A stretch of DNA of 64,000 nt, taken from the NCBI GenBank assembly GCA_022827835.1, contig JAJEIO010000006.1:43933-107932 (forward strand), given 5' to 3'. Below are positions 1 to 6,431 of this stretch, in pieces. This DNA is from Candidatus Latescibacterota bacterium. GTDB lineage: Bacteria > Latescibacterota > UBA2968 > UBA8231. How positions within the stretch are numbered: position 1 is the stretch's first letter; each line of letters starts with the position of its first letter. The notes beneath the pieces were generated by a model. It did not search any database. It saw only the letters and a program-made list of their open reading frames with translations, and had not been told where the DNA came from. The position numbers and the translations under genes are program-made.

Positions 1-1
1 C

Positions 2-58
2 GCAAAGATAGTGGTCAGCGACAAGACCGAGGGACATTATCTGGGGTGGAAGCAGTAG
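2..58 (+). CDS. Possible C-terminal end of a gene cut by the window start
   Basis: The second frame encodes 18 residues ending in EGHYLGWKQ followed by TAG at 56-58. It has no recognisable motif. It is listed only because it fits a gene end just before the promoter at 93. It may equally be non-coding. Confidence 0.2.
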   Translation, partial: AKIVVSDKTEGHYLGWKQ

Positions 59-92
59 CGAACCTATCCTTTCCTCTTCGCTATCCGGCCAT

Positions 93-121
93 TTGCAATA
101 TATGCACAATGTGCATATACT
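93..121 (+). promoter_or_regulatory. Promoter with embedded palindromic operator ahead of the brnT remnant and brnA
   Basis: A -35-like TTGCAA (93-98) and a -10-like TATACT (116-121) are 17 bases apart. The spacer is filled by a perfect inverted repeat with 9-base arms (TATATGCAC and GTGCATATA, 99-119) around a 3-base centre. A palindrome between the promoter boxes is the usual layout for autorepressed type II toxin-antitoxin operons, and BrnA antitoxins are known to repress their own promoter. The direct observation is the boxes and the palindrome; binding by BrnA is inferred. Confidence 0.6.
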
Positions 122-204
122 CTAACTACGAAGAAACCATAAGGATAATTTCGGCGAGACTAGCGACTCGGGGAGAAAGGAAGACTTATGAAACAGGAAT
201 ATGA
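109..204 (+). pseudogene. brnT: Remnant of a BrnT-type toxin gene (C-terminal end only)
   Basis: The frame ending at the TGA of 202-204 encodes IRIISARLATRGERKTYETG, which closely matches the conserved C-terminal end of BrnT toxins (pattern RIISARkAtrrEr..YE). It overlaps the start of the antitoxin gene by 17 bases, as brnT normally does with brnA. Only about 30 codons remain: the frame upstream of about 115 stays open to the window edge but does not resemble BrnT, and a BrnT is normally about 90 residues. The remnant begins where the palindromic operator ends, so the first two thirds of the toxin seem to have been deleted. It should be inactive as a ribonuclease. Confidence 0.6.
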
Positions 205-439
205 CTTCAGCCGTGGGAGACGCGGGGCAGTAGTCCCGCAAAAGGGCAAAACGCGAATTACCATGTATGTAGATAACGACGTACTGGATGCCTTTCGTGC
301 ATTTTCAGAAGAGGCGGGGACAGGTTATCAAACAATGATCAATGAGGCATTGAAAGATTACCTTGGAAAGAAGAAGCCCCCTATTGACGAGGAAACCCTG
401 CGTCGAGTTTTGCGCGAGGAATTGCATGCAGCGAGCTGA
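188..439 (+). CDS. brnA: BrnA-family antitoxin (CopG/RHH-like), orphaned
   Basis: This 83-residue protein has the BrnA layout: an N-terminal YDFSRGRRGAVV stretch, then a ribbon-helix-helix-like core (TRITMYVDNDVLDAFR, residues about 28-43, followed by GYQTMINEALKDYL). BrnA normally neutralises the BrnT ribonuclease toxin and represses the shared promoter. The start is preceded by a purine-rich ribosome site (GGGAGAAAGG). The toxin gene is reduced to a C-terminal scrap overlapping this start, so the antitoxin appears to stand alone, possibly as a repressor or an anti-addiction antitoxin. The next gene is a RimJ/RimL-type acetyltransferase and not an obvious toxin. Confidence 0.8.
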   Translation: MKQEYDFSRGRRGAVVPQKGKTRITMYVDNDVLDAFRAFSEEAGTGYQTMINEALKDYLGKKKPPIDEETLRRVLREELHAAS

Positions 440-503
440 TTATTCGATTGATAGACTTGTGTGCTATCCTCCTCTTTAGGGGGACAGAGTACAGAGGGAC
501 ACC

Positions 504-1061
504 GTGATCGAACTTCGAGGTGAGCATGTGGTCCTACGAGCATTGGAGCGGGAACATTGCCATACGCTGTGGGAGATGACGGAAATCGCCGGGGATGTCC
601 CGACGGAGCACGTTCAGCCAGGACTTGCTCAAGAACAGGCCGACAAATGGTTTGAAGAGATTCAAGGTAAGCAAGGTCAGACTGGAGTTGATTTTGGCGT
701 TTTTACCTTGGAAGGAAAGGTTATCGGGCATGTTCAGCTACACAGTATCGACTGGCAGGACCGATCTGCGGAGCTGGGATTAGGCTTTGCCAGAGTATCC
801 GATCGCGGCAAAGGGTATGGCACGAACGCCCTCCAGCTCATCGTCCGCTATGCATTTGAGCATCTGGGACTCCATCGCCTAGCGGCGAATCCAGTGGCAT
901 TCAACAGCCCCGCAATCCGCGTGCTCGAAAAGTGTGGTTTCCAATTGGAGGGACATCAACGCGATGCGTTTTTCTTTGGCGGACGTTGGTATGACCGAGT
1001 GAATTATTCGATCCTAGAGGCGGAATTCAGGCAACTCTCAGATGTCCAGACAAGCGGCTGA
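504..1061 (+). CDS. GNAT-family N-acetyltransferase (RimJ/RimL-like)
   Basis: This 185-residue protein fits the Acetyltransf_3 subfamily: an N-terminal LRGEHVVLRALEREH strand and helix, a central ELGLGFARVSDRGKGYGTNA acetyl-CoA loop (residues about 92-111), and HRLAANPVAFNSPAIRVLEK with CGFQLEGHQRDAFFFGGRW near the end. Family members acetylate N-terminal amines of ribosomal proteins or small amines such as antibiotics; the substrate here cannot be read from sequence. The start is GTG with GAGGG about five bases upstream. It follows brnA by 64 bases in the same direction, but there is no clear sign of a functional toxin-antitoxin pair. Confidence 0.85.
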   Translation: MIELRGEHVVLRALEREHCHTLWEMTEIAGDVPTEHVQPGLAQEQADKWFEEIQGKQGQTGVDFGVFTLEGKVIGHVQLHSIDWQDRSAELGLGFARVSDRGKGYGTNALQLIVRYAFEHLGLHRLAANPVAFNSPAIRVLEKCGFQLEGHQRDAFFFGGRWYDRVNYSILEAEFRQLSDVQTSG

Positions 1062-1163
1062 ACTCCCTCCCATAGGTAGAGATGTCTCCTGCTGATCCGA
1101 TTAGAAATGAAGATAGTTCACGGGAAATCGTTGGCGGTGGATTTGGTATAGAGAGAATATTAG

Positions 1164-1571
1164 ATGGAACAACACTTCTCGATCAAAGTTCTGTCCGGGA
1201 TTTATTCAATTTTAAAGGTCAAAGACAGTCCCGGATTGCCAGAGATAGTTAATAGAACTGGAAATGGTTTTTTTTCCTTAATGCGCTTAGCAGGAGAGTG
1301 GACGATCATCTGTGAAGGTGGGAGAATGCCCGATGACTCCCTGGTGGTCGACAGTTCACACGGATGGCGGGTTTTTCTCATCGACGAGCCTTTGACGTTC
1401 GACATGATCGGGGTGATATATAGGACCACCGAGATTCTCAAAGACGCCGGCATAAGTGTCATGGCAATTTCCACATTCACTACCGATGCTTTCTTGGTTC
1501 GTGAAGATGACTTACAACCTTCACTAAGAGCACTGCAAGCCGGGGGGTTTTCAGTACCTGATTTATCGTAG
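1164..1571 (+). CDS. ACT-domain amino-acid-sensing protein
   Basis: This 135-residue protein resembles the small tandem ACT proteins related to the aspartokinase regulatory region (ACT_7/CASTOR-like). The N-terminal half (FFSLMRLAGEWTIICEG) forms one module and the C-terminal half (MIGVIYRTTEILKDAGISVM followed by FTTDAFLVREDDL) is a typical ACT beta-alpha-beta unit. Such proteins bind amino acids; the ligand and partner are unknown here. Downstream, in the same frame after the stop codon, lies an ankyrin-like scrap, so this gene may once have had a different neighbour or extension. Confidence 0.75.
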   Translation: MEQHFSIKVLSGIYSILKVKDSPGLPEIVNRTGNGFFSLMRLAGEWTIICEGGRMPDDSLVVDSSHGWRVFLIDEPLTFDMIGVIYRTTEILKDAGISVMAISTFTTDAFLVREDDLQPSLRALQAGGFSVPDLS

Positions 1572-1583
1572 TCCTTCTGGAAA

Positions 1584-1682
1584 AATGCAGACCAAGACAT
1601 GCTCAGGACGCCTCTCGATTATGCCGTAGAGAAACGCAAACCGAAGGTTGCAGAGTATTTGCGTTCTGTTACGCAACAATAG
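1584..1682 (+). pseudogene. Degenerate ankyrin-repeat fragment
   Basis: The open frame ending at TAG 1680-1682 reads RTPLDYAVEKRKPKVAEYLR near its end, which is a good match for the last ankyrin repeat of a protein (pattern g.TPLdyAvekg...vaelLr). There is no start codon with a ribosome site and only about 33 codons survive. It lies in the same frame as the ACT gene just upstream, separated by that gene's stop. The likely reading is the tail of a lost ankyrin-repeat gene; a chance resemblance is possible at this length. Confidence 0.45.
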
Positions 1683-1706
1683 GCACCGAAAGGAACACCA
1701 GTCACA

Positions 1707-2780
1707 ATGGCAGACTTTTACACAATTGAGCAGCGGGACGGGCGTTGGTGGTTCATCGCGCCGGACGGCGCACCGTTCTGGTCCATCGGCATAAACCATA
1801 TCGACTCGGCTGCGTTGCGGTATGCAGAGTCGGACGGCGTGTGGGAACGCGAGTTCGGCAACAGCCATGAACGTTGGCTGCGCGCCGTCGCCGATGATCT
1901 GCGCGACTGGGGCTTTAACACGATTGGCTGGACCCAGGAAGTCGTAATTATCACCGAAGGCTACCACCGCCATTCGCGGCCCTTCACCTATGAGGAATAC
2001 CAATGGGCGGACATGCCCTACTGCCACTTGCTACCTTTCACCGAGGCCCATCAGTGGCAGGTTGAGGTCCGTATGCCCGATCTGATGAGCTCCGACTTCG
2101 AGGAGTGGTGTGATTACGTCGCCCGCGATGAGTGCGTACGCCTGCGCGACGATCCCAAGCTTATCGGCTATTTCTACTGCGATTGTCCTCAGTGGGTGCA
2201 CACCTCGCCTGCCACGAAGTGGCGTGGGTCGCTGGTCGATCCAGACCTGCTCGAATCAGAGGCGGGACGCCGCGAGCTCTCGGCCATTGCCGAACGCTAC
2301 TACCAGGTCACCCACGACAGCATCCGCCGCTACGATCCGAACCACCTTATTCTGGGCGACCGATGGGAGGCAAACGCAGTGCTACCCGAGGAAGTGGTCC
2401 GTGCGGCACTGCCCTACGTCAATGTGCTCAGTTTTCAATGTTTTGGCACCGCGGAGAATATCGCCACCAAGATGCGGCACTGGGCCGACTTCGCAGACCA
2501 ACCGGTTCTGCTGGCCGACGCGGCGGGGCATATACGCGCCCACGGCGACACCAGTTGGCCACCAACCGCGGACCGCTTGCACGATACAGACCACTATCGC
2601 CAGGTGATGGACGCGCTGTGGAATATTCCGCAATGCGTCGGATACCACCTATGTGGAGCCTACCTTAAGAACAACGCCCGCAGGTACGGACTGCGCGACC
2701 GGGCAAACAATCAGATTGACGAGACAGTGGCTGGTATTCGCGCCGTCAACACCGAAATGCAGCGGAGACAAAACCCATGA
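1707..2780 (+). CDS. Agarase-like TIM-barrel glycoside hydrolase family protein
   Basis: This 357-residue cytoplasmic protein has no signal peptide. The N-terminal FYTIEQRDGRWWFIAPDGAP and FWSIGINHIDS stretch is the usual start of agarase/beta-galactosidase-like (GH5/GH42/GH50-related) TIM barrels. Later elements include DLRDWGFNTIGWTQE, RLRDDPKLIGYFYCDCPQW, RYDPNHLILGDRW and YHLCGAYLKNNARRYGLRD. Uncharacterised relatives are common in genomes rich in PhyH enzymes and sulfatases. The acid/base and nucleophile glutamates could not be assigned with confidence, so the substrate is left open. The start ATG follows AAAGGAAC by about nine bases. Confidence 0.65.
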   Translation: MADFYTIEQRDGRWWFIAPDGAPFWSIGINHIDSAALRYAESDGVWEREFGNSHERWLRAVADDLRDWGFNTIGWTQEVVIITEGYHRHSRPFTYEEYQWADMPYCHLLPFTEAHQWQVEVRMPDLMSSDFEEWCDYVARDECVRLRDDPKLIGYFYCDCPQWVHTSPATKWRGSLVDPDLLESEAGRRELSAIAERYYQVTHDSIRRYDPNHLILGDRWEANAVLPEEVVRAALPYVNVLSFQCFGTAENIATKMRHWADFADQPVLLADAAGHIRAHGDTSWPPTADRLHDTDHYRQVMDALWNIPQCVGYHLCGAYLKNNARRYGLRDRANNQIDETVAGIRAVNTEMQRRQNP

Positions 2781-2837
2781 CAATCACTGAAATTGCTGAA
2801 AAAAGATGACGTGGACTAGCCGGGTTTGCCCGAGGAC

Positions 2838-3548
2838 ATGAAAGCCGTTCTCTTTGATCTGTATGAGACGCTGGTAACTGAATACAATCCAGATCGGCGT
2901 CGCGAGCAGCGGGGTGCTCGCTTGGGTCTGGCTGAGGACTATTTTGACCGCGAATGGGGGGCGCGGCACGACCAGCGGATGCGCGGGGAGTTTCCCGACT
3001 ACCATTCGGTGGTTCGGGACATTTGCGAGGCGGCTAAGGTAAAACCCAACGAGCACGTCATCGAAGAGTTGTATCAAGAGCGATTGGCGGAGAAGTCCTT
3101 CGGCTTTCGGCAACTAGACCCTGGAGTCGTCAACATGATCACCCAACTACGCGAGTTGGGATATCTGATCACGGTCGTGAGCAATACCACGCACGATGAG
3201 GTCGATTCCTGGAGTTCGTGCCAATTAGGCGAACTCATCGACGACCCCATCTTTTCGTTTGCAGTTGGATCTATGAAGCCCGAACCGGCGATCTACTTGG
3301 AAGCACTCAGGCGACTCGGGTGCGTTGCTTCAGAGGCAGTTTTTGTCGGCGATGGCAGCAGTTCGGAGCTGGCCGGTGCTAGACGGGTTGGTCTCCAACC
3401 CATATGGGCGACTTGGTTCTTAGAGCGGTGGCCGAGCTGGCGAATGTCGGAAGTTGAGCCAGCAGCGGCGACTTGCAAGCGGTGCCGAGATCCGAGCGAC
3501 TTGGTTCGATTCGTTCAAACGATTTCTCCCCCCAATCACCGAGGATGA
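2838..3548 (+). CDS. HAD-superfamily hydrolase
   Basis: This 236-residue protein carries the HAD motifs in order: I, FDLYETLV with the nucleophile Asp near the N terminus; II, ITVVSNTTHDE; the conserved Lys in GSMKPEPAIYLEALRRLG; and III, AVFVGDGSSSELAGARRVG. The family dephosphorylates sugars, nucleotides or amino-acid phosphates, or dehalogenates. The ATG at 2838 is preferred because motif I normally begins within five residues of the start, although the GAGG just before it is very close; a TTG at 2826 is the alternative. It is followed after four bases by the zinc-ribbon protein gene. Confidence 0.8.
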   Translation: MKAVLFDLYETLVTEYNPDRRREQRGARLGLAEDYFDREWGARHDQRMRGEFPDYHSVVRDICEAAKVKPNEHVIEELYQERLAEKSFGFRQLDPGVVNMITQLRELGYLITVVSNTTHDEVDSWSSCQLGELIDDPIFSFAVGSMKPEPAIYLEALRRLGCVASEAVFVGDGSSSELAGARRVGLQPIWATWFLERWPSWRMSEVEPAAATCKRCRDPSDLVRFVQTISPPNHRG

Positions 3549-3552
3549 GACG

Positions 3553-4029
3553 ATGCCACTGGAGGTACTGATTGGAATAGGGTTCGCCGCTTTGGTGGCG
3601 CTTGCGTTGGCTTTGAGGAAGCTGGTCGAGTGGATCAGCTTTCCGTGTCAGTTCTGCGAAGCAAAAGTTCGTCCTTTTCGCAAGGTCGATACAGAAACAC
3701 AGGAAGCAATTCTGAGGTATTTCCGCGACCACGAACGACGGGAGGCCCCCCGGAAGGAGCTGTTTGTTTGCTTGAACTGCAAAACTGTTCACGATGACTT
3801 CTCCGGCGAGAAGCAATCGTGGGATAGCGACAGATTTGGTGGCGTTACCTTCTGTAAAGTGTGCCACGCGGCCATGTACGGTTGCAATCCCAAAAACGAT
3901 GACATCAAATGTTCACGATGTGAGACGCCATATGCTTGGCAAGTGCACGAGCCATCCGGATTTAGATTCCTCATGCCCCCAAAAGGCACAGCGGTTCTCA
4001 AGTCCAGCAGGGGTTACATTGACGCGTAG
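3553..4029 (+). CDS. Membrane-anchored protein with four CxxC zinc-binding knuckles
   Basis: This 158-residue protein is not assigned to a named family. One hydrophobic segment at the N terminus (PLEVLIGIGFAALVALALAL, residues 2-21) is followed by a soluble domain with four CxxC pairs: CQFC, CLNC, CKVC and CSRC. These are spaced as two zinc-ribbon or rubredoxin-like knuckles. The start ATG at 3553 has the upstream GAGGATGAG as ribosome site, which also contains the stop of the preceding HAD gene, so the pair is likely co-translated. An attC-like sequence lies 26 bases after the stop. Confidence 0.6.
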   Translation: MPLEVLIGIGFAALVALALALRKLVEWISFPCQFCEAKVRPFRKVDTETQEAILRYFRDHERREAPRKELFVCLNCKTVHDDFSGEKQSWDSDRFGGVTFCKVCHAAMYGCNPKNDDIKCSRCETPYAWQVHEPSGFRFLMPPKGTAVLKSSRGYIDA

Positions 4030-4055
4030 AGTAGCGTCAACGCAGGCCCACATCT

Positions 4056-4128
4056 TCTAACAACTCGTTTGCCGCTACCGCTGGCTTCGCCGGTCTTGGC
4101 CTTGTCGGCAACGGGTAGAACGTTACGT
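4056..4128 (+). other. attC-like imperfect inverted repeat (possible integron cassette recombination site)
   Basis: The stretch starts with TTCTAACAACTCGTTTGCCG and ends with CGGCAACGGGTAGAACGTTACG-type sequence. The outer TAAC/GTTA cores and the inner CTCGTTTGCCG/CGGCAACGGG arms pair, with one extra T in the left inner arm. The interior contains a small TGGC-TTCG-CCGG hairpin. Paired R/L boxes, an extrahelical base, a TAACAACTCGTT left end and a length near 73 bases are all features of attC sites. The outer cores deviate from the strict RYYYAAC/GTTRRRY consensus, no integrase gene is present, and no second copy was seen. Confidence 0.4.
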
Positions 4129-4152
4129 GAAATCACTGTAAGGAGAACCATA

Positions 4153-4704
4153 ATGATCGAACAGAATCACCTAGACCTCTTGCTCGACCTGAACACGGAT
4201 GAAAATCCTCACAGCGGCGGAGATCTTTTGGATCATCTTCGGGGAACACACGACTTCCTCCAGGATTGGGGCAACGACCAAGCCGTGTGTCTTGGAGGTT
4301 TATTTCATAGCATCTACGGCACGCAATCCTACAAGACAGAGTCAGCGTCCCTTGAAGATCGGCAACACATTCGGGAAGTGATTGGCGAGAGGGCCGAGCG
4401 ATTGGCTTTTCTCTTCAGCGTTTCGATTCGCAGGGGGTTCTTCGAAGGAATAGGAAAGGAGAAGGCAACTGTGTGGGATCGTGTTCACGAGGAGAACATA
4501 CCCGTCACCCAAGCTGATCTTCGCGACCTTATTGAAATGGAAGTGGCCAACTATCTGGAATTCATGCCGAGAACCCATTTCACGATTGAGGAACTTGACG
4601 CATTCGAGGTCAACGTCGAGCGAGGGAAGCCCTTACTCTCACCCTTGGCCTACGAAGCGATCAAGGCAGGAATCAGATCAAAACGCATTGCCATAGCCTC
4701 GTAG
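4153..4704 (+). CDS. DUF6817 (HD-like) family protein
   Basis: This 183-residue protein matches the DUF6817 pattern: PHSGGDLLDHLRGTHDFLQD, then VCLGGLFHSIYGTQSY (residues about 15-55), with conserved His and Asp positions reminiscent of an HD-type metal site. Its function is uncharacterised; such proteins are often found beside dioxygenases or in secondary-metabolite and accessory loci. The ATG at 4153 has a clear AAGGAGAA ribosome site; frame sequence upstream of it is not needed. It lies directly after the attC-like site, in the position an integron cassette gene would occupy. Confidence 0.7.
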   Translation: MIEQNHLDLLLDLNTDENPHSGGDLLDHLRGTHDFLQDWGNDQAVCLGGLFHSIYGTQSYKTESASLEDRQHIREVIGERAERLAFLFSVSIRRGFFEGIGKEKATVWDRVHEENIPVTQADLRDLIEMEVANYLEFMPRTHFTIEELDAFEVNVERGKPLLSPLAYEAIKAGIRSKRIAIAS

Positions 4705-4757
4705 AGAGAGGTGTTGCGTCGTCGATTGCTCACATATAGAAGGAGAGGATTCCAAGG

Positions 4758-5468
4758 ATGATGAAGCGTAGTCTTAGCCTTTTGGCTTTGTTGTGCGGTC
4801 TGTTGGGGAGCGATGCCCAGTCCGCAGAGAGACAGGTTCCACAGACTCTGGTGCGTACCATTGAGATGCAGTATCTGCTGTATTTGCCACCTGCCTATGA
4901 TAGCAGCGAAGAGACATGGCCGTTGCTGTTGTTCTTGCACGGAGCGGGCGAGCGTGGAGACGACCTCGAGCTAGTGAAAGTCCACGGTCCACCGAAAATG
5001 ATAGCGCAGGGGAAGGACTTTCCTTTCGTGATCGTCTCGCCGCAGTGTCCAAAGGACGAGTGGTGGTCCATAGACGCACTGCACGATCTCCTAAACGAGA
5101 TCGTTGAAACCTATCGCATCGATACGGCTAGGATCTACGTGACCGGCCTGAGCATGGGAGGATATGCGACGTGGGGACTAGCCTGTACCTATCCCAAGCA
5201 GTTCGCGGCCGTCGTTCCCATCTGTGGTGGTGGGGATGCAGAAAAAGCGCCCTTAATGAAGGAGGTACCGACCTGGGTTTTCCACGGCGCGAAAGACGAA
5301 GCCGTGCCGTTGCAACAATCACAGGAAATGGTCGATGCGCTCAAGACGGCCGGAAGCGATGTCCGCTTTACCGTGTACCCTGAAGGAGGCCACGTGGAGG
5401 CGTGGCAAAATGCCTATGGTGATCCTGCCCTGTGGGAGTGGTTGGCAAAGCAGCGGCGGGCCAAGTAA
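4758..5468 (+). CDS. Secreted alpha/beta-hydrolase (carboxylesterase/phospholipase-like)
   Basis: This 236-residue protein has a signal peptide (MMKRSLSLLALLCGLLGSDA, cleavage near SAE). The fold markers are LLLFLHGAGERGDD (oxyanion-hole region), IYVTGLSMGGYATWGLA with the nucleophile Ser in GLSMGG, WVFHGAKDEAVPL with the Asp, and YPEGGHVEAW with the His, which completes the triad. It resembles the predicted peptidase/feruloyl-esterase-like group (COG4099). It probably removes ester groups from polysaccharides or lipids in the periplasm. AGGAGAGG sits about nine bases before the first of two adjacent ATGs. Confidence 0.85.
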   Translation: MMKRSLSLLALLCGLLGSDAQSAERQVPQTLVRTIEMQYLLYLPPAYDSSEETWPLLLFLHGAGERGDDLELVKVHGPPKMIAQGKDFPFVIVSPQCPKDEWWSIDALHDLLNEIVETYRIDTARIYVTGLSMGGYATWGLACTYPKQFAAVVPICGGGDAEKAPLMKEVPTWVFHGAKDEAVPLQQSQEMVDALKTAGSDVRFTVYPEGGHVEAWQNAYGDPALWEWLAKQRRAK

Positions 5469-5491
5469 AGACACTAAACCCCCTATTAGTA

Positions 5492-6430
5492 ATGCTGCCG
5501 AAATCCCCTCAAAACACTCACCCTGTCACCTCGCGGACTCAGGTGCAGCTAAAGGATATAGAGAAAAAATTCCCATTCCGAGTGCTTACGTCTCAGGATT
5601 GGGAACACTGGACTACTAAAGGTTATATCATTATCAGACGAGCCGTGCCGACAGCGAATGTGGAGCGCCTTGTCGAGCTCTTGTGGGAATTTGATGAGAA
5701 AGACCCGAATAATCCCACGACTTGGTACTCCCCTCAACGGCGAGAACATAAAATGAAGGAACTCAACAATACCGGCATGCTGGAGATCTACAATCACCAG
5801 TACCTCTGGGATAATCGACAGGAACCACGTGTGTACGATGCTTTTGTCGATATCTGGGACCGGGAGGATCTCTGGGTCGCCATCGACCGCGCCAATCTCA
5901 AGCCTCCAGAGCAGGTCCGCGGCAACTCAGACGGCTTCATTCATTGGGACGTGGATACGTCGGTACGACCTCTACCGATCGGTGTGCAAGGGGTTTTAAG
6001 CCTACAGCAGCAGGATGGGGATGTCGGGGGATTCCAGTGTGTTCCAGTCCTGTTTGAAAAGTTCGAGGAATGGGTCAAGACCCAGCCTGCGGACCGCGAT
6101 CCTATGCATCCCGATATAACCGGGTTATCCGTCGTGAATATCGAGATGGAAGCCGGCGATTTGCTCATTTTTAATAGCCTGCTCGCCCACGGCGTGCGCC
6201 CTAATCACTCAAAGGACCGAATCCGCATGGCCCAGTATATTTCAATGCATCCGGCCGAAGAGGATAATGAAGTAGAGCGGCAGGAACGCATCCGTCTCTG
6301 GCGTGAACAAGATCATCCTCAGCGCGATGCTTTCCCCGGTGACCCGCGTGAATGGGAGAGGAAGCATGCTGAGACCGCAACGCTCACCGAGCTTGGTGAG
6401 AAACTGCTCGGTTTGAAAAGCTGGCACTGA
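5492..6430 (+). CDS. Phytanoyl-CoA dioxygenase (PhyH) family Fe(II)/2-oxoglutarate oxygenase
   Basis: The protein is 312 residues from the ATG at 5492. It shows the jelly-roll markers of PhyH: a GYIIIRRAVP entry strand, the HxD iron site in GFIHWDVDTSVRPLP, GGFQCVPVLFEKFEEWV, and the distal His plus 2-oxoglutarate-binding Arg in NSLLAHGVRPNHSKDRIRMA. Family enzymes hydroxylate lipids, sugars or small natural products; the substrate is unknown. It begins 23 bases after the esterase gene and ends next to the convergent lyase-like gene. An in-frame start at 5432 would overlap the esterase and is less likely. Confidence 0.85.
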   Translation: MLPKSPQNTHPVTSRTQVQLKDIEKKFPFRVLTSQDWEHWTTKGYIIIRRAVPTANVERLVELLWEFDEKDPNNPTTWYSPQRREHKMKELNNTGMLEIYNHQYLWDNRQEPRVYDAFVDIWDREDLWVAIDRANLKPPEQVRGNSDGFIHWDVDTSVRPLPIGVQGVLSLQQQDGDVGGFQCVPVLFEKFEEWVKTQPADRDPMHPDITGLSVVNIEMEAGDLLIFNSLLAHGVRPNHSKDRIRMAQYISMHPAEEDNEVERQERIRLWREQDHPQRDAFPGDPREWERKHAETATLTELGEKLLGLKSWH

Positions 6431-6431
6431 A

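Noticed and set aside
440..503. GNAT at 504 as a toxin partner of BrnA
   Set aside because: The GNAT is RimJ/RimL-like, while toxin GNATs (TacT type) are a different group and pair with DUF1778 antitoxins; no overlap or tight spacing.
2777..2809. Short frame MTITEIAEKR starting in the TIM-barrel gene stop
   Set aside because: Ten codons only, with no similarity or conserved context to support a peptide.
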